Shown: in pieces, positions 57,101 to 64,000 of the stretch
Layout of the letters: each line of letters begins with the position of its first letter
How positions within the stretch are numbered: the first letter of the stretch is position 1
Source: Phaeosaccion multiseriatum
Lineage: Eukaryota > Ochrophyta, other classes
DNA: 64,000 bases
Direction: 5' to 3'
Assembly: GCA_965112735.1 (NCBI GenBank)
Contig: OZ218955.1
Location: forward strand, 3,472,001 to 3,536,000
Made by a program: the position numbers and the translations under genes
The notes under the pieces: model-generated
Seen by the model: the letters and a program-made list of their open reading frames with translations, nothing else
What the model was told of the DNA's origin: nothing
Databases searched by the model: none

Positions 57101-59164
57101 CCGTCAAGCACTGCCCGCCCCACCGCGTGGATCATGGGGTACCTGTGTGTGTGCGTGTGTGTGTGTGCGCGTGCGGGTGTGTGTGTCTGTATGAGTGTGT
57201 GCGTGTGTGTTCTCTGGTAGGTTGCCCGTACGTCCTCATACAACATTCCAAACAACAAAGCCAAACCGCTCCGTCCGTACGTGACTCCATACGTAAGGTA
57301 ACGTACCTCTGCTCCAACAGGTCGTCCCCAACGATGGCTGTGAAGCCCCCCCCGCCCCCCTGGAACTCTGTGGCCAGAGCCTCCATCACACCCTGCACCT
57401 CAGAGGGCCCGCAGTCCTGATCAGGATGAAGATGGAGCACCAACATGTCAAGATTGCAAAGGAACAGTGCTATCACAATCTCCGTCTACTCTCTCCCCTC
57501 TCCCCCCCTCTCTCTCTCACTCCCCTCCCTTCCCTCTCTCCATCTCCCTCGTACCTCCGTGGGGGTGGTGATGAGGTCTCTCACAAGGTAGGTCGAGGCC
57601 GTCGCGGTGGCCACCTTGTCCCAGTCGGCTCCATCCGGCCACACCAGCTGCTTCTCTCCCTCCTTCCCTCCCTCTCCCTCTCCTCCTTCTTTATCTCCCT
57701 CGCCGTCCTTCTTGTCTCCTTTCTTCTGCTTGTACCTCGAGAACTCGTACGAAGAGAGGCCCCAAGCGAAGGCTGCGGCTTCAGGGTTCACGTCTCCTTC
57801 TACGCCTGGGAGGGAGGGAGGGAGGGAGGGAGGGCGTGCGTGTGTGGTGTTAGAATGTGAAACTGCGCGAGATATCGAAGTGGCGAAAGGGCAGTGCTGA
57901 ATTGTTGTCAATCACGCTGATTGACACGCTCTCTGTGTCTCTGTCTCTCTCTCCTGTCTCTCTCTCTTGGTCTCTTCTCCCTCGCGTTTCTCTCTTCTCT
58001 CTCTCTCTCTCTCGCTCTCTCACTCTCCAACACGCGAATCCATCGACAAGCAGCCAGTGCCCAAGTAAGCACCTCCACCTCACCTTGAAGCTTGAACTTG
58101 CCCTTCGGCAGCTTGGCCCTCAGCGGCGCGAGACTCAAGGGACTGCTGCTCTTGCCGTCCAAGCAGTAGGCCAGGGTGGAGCCCGTCAGGCCAGACGCCC
58201 CGGGGGACATGAGCAACGCACCCCCTTGGAACTTGTCCTGTCAGAATGTCAGCATCATGGCAAGGGCAATGGGGGTGGGGGTGCGGTCGAGATGGGGAGG
58301 AGCGAAGGTGAGAAGGACGTCTCCAGCTCTCTCTCTTCGTCTCAAAATACATCTCCCTCTCTCGGCGCTCTCCCCTTGTCCTTCTCTCTCTATTTCCCCC
58401 CTTCCTCCCTCTCCCTCTCTCGCTTGCTCCTTGCTTTCTCTCTCTTTCGTCTCTATCGCTCTCTCTGGCACGCACGCACCTGTCCCAGTGCTTTGAACCA
58501 TGCCTGCTCAGTCTCCGACAGGGCCGAGAACCACTTCTTAAACGATTTCTGCAGAAGGTGACAGCAGCAGCAGCAGCAGCAGGAGTTGTAGTAGGAGGAG
58601 GAGTTGGTGATACAGCAGCAGGGTAGGTGGGGAGAGGAAGGGCGTGAGTGCTTCCTCCGAGTCGCGGTGCTGATCAGAAGCAAAGCCACTTGAGGAGTCT
58701 GGGTCAACCATCAGCAGTAGTCTAGTAACACAAATCAGTTGCATGCCAGTAAGAATGCAGGGCCGAAAGGCCTACTCTCACATGCCGCAATGATGAAGAG
58801 ATGCCGCCCTTACCTTGGAGAGCACTGTAACAGGGACGACGTCCTCCCCTCCTGCCTCCTCTTTGGAAGCGAATGCCCCCTCAAATCGCAGGCACTCCTT
58901 CACAAAGTCGTAGGGCCCTCCCCCACTTCCCATCATAGACTTGCTGCCCGCCAAAGAAGAAGAAGAACAAGCTGATGAGGATGAAGCTGAGGATGCGCCA
59001 CCAGTCCATCGCGTGACCTTCGCTACTGACGATTGAGCCCCTCGATGCCCTCGAAAGGCGGACGTGGAGAACGACGACGCCCTGGCACTGGCGAAGCAGC
59101 GGAAGGCGGCAGATGTCGTCCCTTTCAGCGCGACTCCGGCGAGGAGTAACATCCCTGTCCTCAT
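54132..59164 (-). CDS. Leucyl aminopeptidase, peptidase family M17
   Basis: Thirteen exons join in frame on the minus strand: 59164-58814, 58548-58480, 58237-58084, 57805-57555, 57416-57307, 57142-57024, 56639-56554, 56416-56350, 55972-55892, 55750-55664, 55352-55237, 54989-54729 and 54215-54132, giving 611 residues. M17 motifs appear in order: [17 protein letters not shown] and [12 protein letters not shown] (metal and catalytic Lys region, near residue 350), [31 protein letters not shown] (family signature, near 430), [12 protein letters not shown], and [17 protein letters not shown]. The enzyme removes N-terminal residues from peptides and works as a two-metal hexamer in known members. The N-terminus ([15 protein letters not shown] then Ser/Ala/Arg-rich) looks like an organelle leader. 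An acidic insert of about 30 residues (54770-54850) before the last catalytic-domain strand is unusual. Start chosen as first ATG with a leader-like sequence. Confidence 0.93.
54216..54728 (-). repeat. Minisatellite in last aminopeptidase intron
   Basis: About 54515-54690 on the plus strand repeats CTAGACAGAGGGCTCTC with CATAGACTAGA spacers about six times. A (GTACCA)n stretch lies at 54430-54460, and a cluster of GGCAGTA/ATGGCAG units (family B) lies at 54221-54280, right at the acceptor side. Confidence 0.8.
55360..55560 (-). repeat. (GGGA)n/(GGAA)n microsatellite in aminopeptidase intron
   Basis: The array is purine on the plus strand and so pyrimidine on the sense (minus) strand. It sits between exons 10 and 11. 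Confidence 0.95.
55980..56240 (-). repeat. (GGA)n microsatellite in aminopeptidase intron
   Basis: About 250 bases of GGA with minor variants lie between exons 8 and 9. It is pyrimidine on the sense strand, as in the other introns of this window. Confidence 0.95.
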
Positions 59165-59458
59165 GTGTGTGTGAGGCTTTGCACAAGAGGACTTTTTTTC
59201 TCGCCTGCTCGCCCACCAGCCTCGCGACAATGCTCTCCTCCAACTCCCTGCCTCTGCTGCTCGAGGTCTAGCCCTCTCACTTCAGGAAATGATTGCTTCT
59301 TCTTTGTGTCCTGTGTACAACGAGATGATTTTGAGAGATGAGGAAGAAATGAGCGCGAAGAATGAAGGTACCATGGACTGCCATCCCTCGCCCCCACAAT
59401 TGATATCCACAATTCTACCACCCTTCCTCTCTTAATTAGGACTCTCCTTCCCCCCAAG
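59165..59458. promoter_or_regulatory. Divergent promoter: aminopeptidase (-) and COX19-like (+)
   Basis: Start codons lie 294 bases apart and face away from each other. The stretch must hold both promoters and 5' UTRs. A CTTAATTAGGACTC patch (about 59430) lies near the COX19-like start. No confident core motif was found. Confidence 0.45.
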
Positions 59459-60304
59459 ATGGCAACCCCGCAAAGGGGGGCGAGCAGTCAGAAGGCCCCT
59501 TTGAAGGGCGTCTTCCCTCTAGACCACGACGGGGAGTGCAAGCCGATCATGGAGGTAAGCCTCCCCCCCCCCCCTCCCTCCTCTTCCTTCCTCCTCCTCT
59601 CTCTCTCTCTTCCTCTCCCTCTCCACACTCTCTAGCTATCCCCACTCTCTCTCTCCTGCTACCCTCCGTGTCCCTCTAAGTATATTTGCTCGTGTTCTCC
59701 GTTCCCGTCTACCTTCTCTCCCCTCCCCGCCCCTGCCCGCTTTAGAGCCTGCTGAGCTGTTTGAAGGAGAACCAATCCCGGCATATGCCGTGCAAAGTCG
59801 TGTCCAAGGCCTATCTCGAGTGCCGAATGGCGAAGAAGCTCATGCAGGAGGAGAACCTGTCTAGGATGGGCTTCGAAGAAGACGACACCGAGTACGATGT
59901 AAGTGGTCAGAGGGGGGAGAGGGAGAGGGACACAAGGGGGGGGGTGAGGAGGGACGAAGAGAGAAAGAAAGAGAGAGAGAGGGAGAGAGAGAGAGAGAAA
60001 GAGTGTGAGAGGAAGAGAGAGTTGCAGTGGCGCTCCCCTCCCCTTCCTACGTGGCCCCTCGTTCCTGCCTGGCTCATGCTACTTCCGTTTGCTCTCTGTG
60101 CGGTGTGTTCAGCGGCTTGACGAGTCATCCAAGGAGCAAGACGTCTCGAAAAGCAAGGAGGCCACGGGCTTTGTGGCCGGTACGCATGTCAAGGTGGGGA
60201 AGGACAGTTGGACCCGATGGCTCATGCCCTGGGGCTTCAGAGAAGACGGTGGCGGCGGAGGAGGAGAGAACAAAGAACAGGAGCAGCAGAAGACGAAAGC
60301 GTAG
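59459..60304 (+). CDS. COX19: COX19-like cytochrome c oxidase assembly factor
   Basis: Three exons join in frame: 59459-59554, 59746-59898 and 60113-60304, giving 146 residues. KGVFPLDHDGECKPIMESLLSCLKEN and CKVVSKAYLECRMAKKLMQEENLSRMGF (given here in parts) show the twin C-x9-C pairs (CKPIMESLLSC and CKVVSKAYLEC) of the CHCH fold and the family words FPLDHxGEC, SKxYLECRM and LMxxExLxxLGF. COX19 acts in the mitochondrial intermembrane space, where the two disulfides form through Mia40, and it helps deliver copper to cytochrome c oxidase. Usual length is about 90-110; the third exon adds a basic C-terminal part with GFVAGTHV, also seen in family members, then WTRWLMPWGFRED and a Gly/Gln tail. 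Intron 1 lies inside the first C-x9-C loop. Confidence 0.93.
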
Positions 60305-61756
60305 GGAAGGAGGCCTTGCGAATGGAGCCCAGTAGGCCTGGCCCCGCATCAGCGAGCGAGGAGGCTGGCTCACGCTCCCTGTGTGAAGGAAGGGAGGAAG
60401 GAGCCCCCAGACTGGCTCGTGGTGGCGTGATACCTGACTTGATGCCTGCCCTGCAATACCAGATGACTCGGGGGGGAATGTTCTACTGGTGACAGGAGGT
60501 CATCGCGGTCAGGGGGATGTGCCTCGGGTCAAGTCAAGGAGGATGGCAGTGGGATGGGAAGACCTTCATCGCGGTATGCTACTGACTGATGCCCACGGAC
60601 TACCCGTGCAAAGAGGCAGGGCATGATGCCCACTCAGGCCCACTACCTGCCTTTACAAAGGGGAAGGCTCCACTCTGGGGGCAAGCAGAACATGTGCGGG
60701 GGTTAGTGGAAGCCCCCCCCTCTCAACCTCCATCTGTCGCGGCCGTAGGGGAGGTGCTACTCGTTACCAGGCCCTCCCCCTGTCTCGAGGCCTCCAGGGG
60801 TGCCACTAGGCGACCTTCCTTCCTTCCTTCTGTCCTTCCCACAATGCAGGAGCGTATGACATTTGCTATGTAAGACGCATGGTCAGGGGATGGACTTGCA
60901 CGAGTGGGCATGCAGCGGTCATTGCAGGAGGGTTGGGATGGTTACTTATGGTTGCTGGCAAGAAGCTGGGGCGGGGTCCCTCGAGCTTCTTGCAAGAGCA
61001 GAGTCTCGCCTCTTTGCAGCCTCGGGAAGGAATCGTGATCATGGCTTCAGCGAACTTCAGCCAAGGGAAGAGACGGCGCATATCTTCAGAGAGACAGACT
61101 GTACTGGCCACCTCGAGAGCGTACAGGACAGCGGATGTGTGGGTGGGTGGGTGGGTGGGTGCAGGCAGGGGCAGTTTTTCTTACATAAAGTACGCATGGC
61201 TGGAGCGGGGTGGCGTTTCAACGGGCTGGCCTGAGTGTTTGGCACCCCCTGATCGGAGGCTCCAGCAGTAAAGTTCCTCAGTTCTGGAGACCCCTGTCTG
61301 GGGGGCGTAAAGCACTACTCAGAATACCCCCCGCCCCACGGAAGGACAATCCAGCACTCCTTGAGTGGCCCAGGTGTAGAGACAATTCAGTAAGCTGCTG
61401 GTTTCCTACAGAAGTACGAAAGCCCTGCGCATTGCTTACAATGATGCCATCTACTCCTGTGCCATTGACTGAACTGCGATGTTTGCTTCGGTTGTTGGCG
61501 CTTTCCCTCTCTTCTTCCGCGGGGATGTTGGACTTCAAGCAAGGGGAAGAGAGGGAATAGAAGGAAAGAGATTCTGGGTCGGGAAGCGCCTACTGTACCA
61601 CCAACGACTTGAGTGGGGAAAGAGAGGGCAGAGAGAGAAGGAGGCTGGCTTCCAGGCTGGTCCGTGTAGAGAGGGGAGGGAGGAGCTGGGCGGGGGCGCG
61701 TGCGTCGACATCACTTGAAGCGATGAGCTTTCTGAGGAAAGTTACTTCCGCCCCGG

Positions 61757-61832
61757 ACTCGCAGTCCGATCAGACGGTGGTAACAACGAAGAGGACTCGC
61801 TGGAGCAGCTCTTATCGGACTGCGAGTATGAC
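61757..61832. repeat. Inverted repeat, ~15-base arms
   Basis: GACTCGCAGTCCGAT at about 61758 and ATCGGACTGCGAGT at about 61817 are inverted copies with a loop of about 45 bases. The arms could form a hairpin in DNA or RNA. Confidence 0.75.
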
Positions 61833-62742
61833 GGAGGACATGAAGTGAGCTTCCTCAGCACGGAGCCCTCTTTAGGGAGGAGAGGAGAGGAGAGGAGAGA
61901 ATGAGTGCGTTAAAGTGTTATTCGAAGAGGAGAGGAGGGGCGCCAGGAGCTCCTTCGCGGAACGGAACTACAGAGCACGACGGGGGGGGGGGACTTTGCT
62001 CTTCTAAAATAGACAACAGGTTCCACCCACCGGCTGAGCCCTCCCTTGCTGAGGGGAGCTCACCTTCTTTCCTCCTCCACAATACTCGCGTTTCATTGAG
62101 CCTGATGAGCTTGGCTATCTTCCCTGAAGAAGCTCCTGCGGCTGAACAGCGACTGCTCCAGCGATGATCTCGGCAAACCCGGGGGGGCAGGGACCCCTTG
62201 TGAGCTTGTGAGCTTCCTCAGCGAGGAGAGGGAGGGTGGGACGACAGCGATGGGTCTGGCAATATCCCGTCCCCAAGCCCAAATATCACTCCTCCAGTGT
62301 TGACGCAGTTCCACGACACAGCGCACATGTGCCCAAGAGAGCCAAGTGGGCGGGGCCACAGGGCACCCCTTGTAAAGTGTGTGTGCCTTGTCGCCCGAAT
62401 CGACGCCCCCCCCCCCCCCCTCCATTTCTGCCTTTCTTCTCGCACGTCTGGACTCGTTGATTCGGAGCCCTCTGTTCCGAGGCACCACTGCCCCCGCAGT
62501 CACTCTCACGTCTGCTTGTCTTGCATGGCTGAAGGATCGTCGATGGCAGTCGATGGCAGTCGATGGCCGTCGCCTACCCAAGGGAATACGTGCACACTGG
62601 GAGATAGAAGGGCAGGTGCAAGCCCCCCCCTCTGCTCTTCCTCTTCTCCGGTAGGCATGACAGTCGCCCTACTTCTCCGGCAGACAGAGACGTGCCCTTC
62701 CCGAGTAATGCAGCCTTGAGTGGCTCTAAAAGGTCACCAACT

Positions 62743-62762
62743 GCTGCTGTATCACCAACTGC
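62743..62762 (-). repeat. Interspersed 20-mer repeat, exact reverse copy (family A)
   Basis: Exact reverse complement of the 20351 copy, in an intergenic region 12 kb beyond the giant gene. This shows that the family is not confined to that gene or to coding DNA. Confidence 0.9.
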
Positions 62763-63097
62763 TCGACACATGCCAAGCTAAGTCACCGTGACCTTCGCCG
62801 TCGCCATCGTCAGTCGACCTCGAGCGGCTCCAGGAGCCGTAAAACTATCCATCCACCGATGATCTCCGCTAAGCCAGTCTTTGAAACTGCCATCCACTGC
62901 CGTCTCTTCCTGCCGCGGTCGTGTAAGCAGAGAGAGAGAGAGAGCGGAGTGTGTGTCCCCCTTGTTCCCCTTGCGGACCGCGGAAGCTCCTCTGCTGCTC
63001 ACCCTCCTCCCTCTGCCGGGGGATACAACATCGCAATTGGTCGCTAAGCGTTCAGACTCGTCGTGACCATCACCATCACCATCGCCATCGTCGCTTC

Positions 63098-63894
63098 CTA
63101 CTCCTCTTTCTCCTCCTTCTCCTCTTTCGGCATAGTGCCGTACGTGACCAGGCCTACACCGGTCATGACCAGCAAGGCCCCCACCCACCACGTCCAGGAG
63201 AGTCTCTCGCCAAAGAGAATACCTCCGCTTAGTCCTGTTGGGTTGTCAATGATAAAGGGTAGGAGTGGTTGGTTGGTGGGGGGGCATGCATCGTTTATGA
63301 AACTGACGAGTGGCGTACCTGCCAGCATGAAATTAGTACACGCGTTGATAACTGTGGCCGCAGTCGCGCCTGAGCGTTGCAGTGCTGTGATGAAGGTGGA
63401 GAGCATGAGGGCATTCACCGTCATCATGAGCACCAGAGCTGCGCCCTGCACAGTGAGCCCGGCCTGCGCCAGCACCAACGGAAGGACATTGACACACACA
63501 AATTGTCGACAGGTAGTCAAGAGGAAGGACAGAAAGAGAAGGGTGGGTGCATCATGCCATGGAAGGAACGGACAGCTTGGACAGCTTCTTCTTACCATGC
63601 GGCACACTTGCTCTGGCCTTTGGCACCTCGTCCCGAGGTATGTCTGCAGAGGGGAGGAAGCATCAAGAGCCACCTTTCCAAACACGGAAGCCAGGCACGC
63701 CAGGGCTCCCGAGCACACACTGGCGAGGAGAGGGGCGTACCAGGAGAGGGATGGCTGAGAGGAGAGAGAGACAGGGAGGGAAGAGGAACAGAGGAGAGAG
63801 AGGGGAGGAGGAAGGTAAGGTTAGTCGGCATCACCTGTATCGATGCCGGGATAGAAATACCATCACTGGACTTTAAATCCCTCCTCCTTTGCAT
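63098..63894 (-). CDS. TMEM42-like EamA-fold membrane protein
   Basis: Four exons join in frame on the minus strand: 63894-63835, 63754-63596, 63463-63319 and 63234-63098, giving 166 residues, close to TMEM42 size (about 160). Hydrophobic segments: WYAPLLASVCSGALACLASV followed by FGKVAL, LVLMMTVNALMLSTFITAL, AATVINACTNFMLAG, and WWVGALLVMTGVGLVTYG. The words NALMxxxFxxAL, ATVxNxxxNFxLxG, GxLFGERLxxxWWVGxxLxxxG are those of TMEM42, a half-size member of the drug/metabolite transporter superfamily; its transport activity is not established. The third exon could start at 63445 instead of 63463, which removes six residues without a frame change. The tail is charged (PKEEKEEKEE). Confidence 0.82.
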
Positions 63895-64000
63895 CCGTCC
63901 TTCTGTCTCTTCTCTCCTTTTTTTCTTTTTCTTTTTCTTTTTTGCCTTTGCCGATTTGCATCGATTGTGAGATTTGATTTGCCCCCATCCAGTTCCAGTT
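63895..64000. promoter_or_regulatory. Upstream flank of the TMEM42-like gene
   Basis: About 100 bases lie before the ATG, to the window end. A (TTTTTC)n-type T/C tract on the plus strand (63916-63942) is purine-rich on the sense strand. This is probably promoter or 5' UTR. Confidence 0.35.

Larger units (their letters stand above)
60305..63097. other. Long convergent intergenic region without a supported gene
   Basis: About 2.8 kb lies between the 3' ends of the COX19-like and TMEM42-like genes. Open frames up to 140 codons occur but lack conserved motifs. The stretch holds family A (61590, 62743) and family B (60542, 62535, 62888) repeats, a short TGGG tract near 61140, a 15-base inverted repeat near 61757/61816 and related short blocks at 61735-62230 (see findings). 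Confidence 0.5.

Noticed and set aside
60863-61560. Several 80-130-codon frames on both strands
   Set aside because: No conserved motif, no matching splice pattern and overlapping alternatives on both strands; treated as non-coding.
63377-63970. Plus-strand frame of 197 codons over the TMEM42-like gene
   Set aside because: It is antisense to four frame-matched exons with clear membrane-protein motifs.

Overview
This is a eukaryotic nuclear window. Genes are split by many short GT-AG introns, one gene codes for a mitochondrial copper-site assembly factor (COX19-like), and there are no bacterial-style operons. The DNA is GC-rich and very rich in microsatellites. Secreted proteins with Thr/Pro (TPTYPPT) linkers, a possible two-part (signal peptide plus Phe) leader on an organellar mTERF-like protein, and compact genes together suggest a microalga, perhaps a heterokont. 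That is an inference; no plastid-specific gene settles it.

Layout. 1-2115 (+): 3' part of an ankyrin-repeat gene. 2790-5099 (-): single-exon repeat protein resembling mTERF factors. 5601-7044 (-): HTATIP2/FMP52-like NAD(P)-binding protein, 5 exons. 8080-10995 (-): AKR7-type aldo-keto reductase, 10 exons. 11371-14984 (+): secreted protein with four copies of a ten-cysteine module and Pro/Thr linkers, including a tandem array of 60-nt exons. 15709-50591 (+): one 39-exon reading frame of about 8,152 residues. 51365-52822 (+): small secreted protein with a somatomedin-B-like domain. 54132-59164 (-): M17 leucyl aminopeptidase, 13 exons. 59459-60304 (+): COX19-like, 3 exons. 63098-63894 (-): TMEM42-like EamA-fold membrane protein, 4 exons.

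The main discovery is the 35-kb gene. I joined it exon by exon, and all 38 introns keep the frame with GT-AG borders. It encodes GAF-like segments and Tudor/SH3-like inserts, then about eight C2 domains, another GAF region, about five more C2 domains and a C-terminal GAF region. Many C2 copies keep the Asp residues expected to bind Ca2+. I do not recognise this architecture. It reads as a giant Ca2+/membrane-responsive scaffold, but its function is unknown.

Two short interspersed repeat families, GCAGTTGGTGATACAGCAGC and GATGGCAGTGGATGGCAGT-like, are scattered through exons and introns of the giant gene and a few other places. Microsatellites show a clear sense-strand rule: introns carry pyrimidine arrays and exons carry purine arrays. 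All gene models come from reading splice sites and frames by eye; no transcript or database evidence was available.
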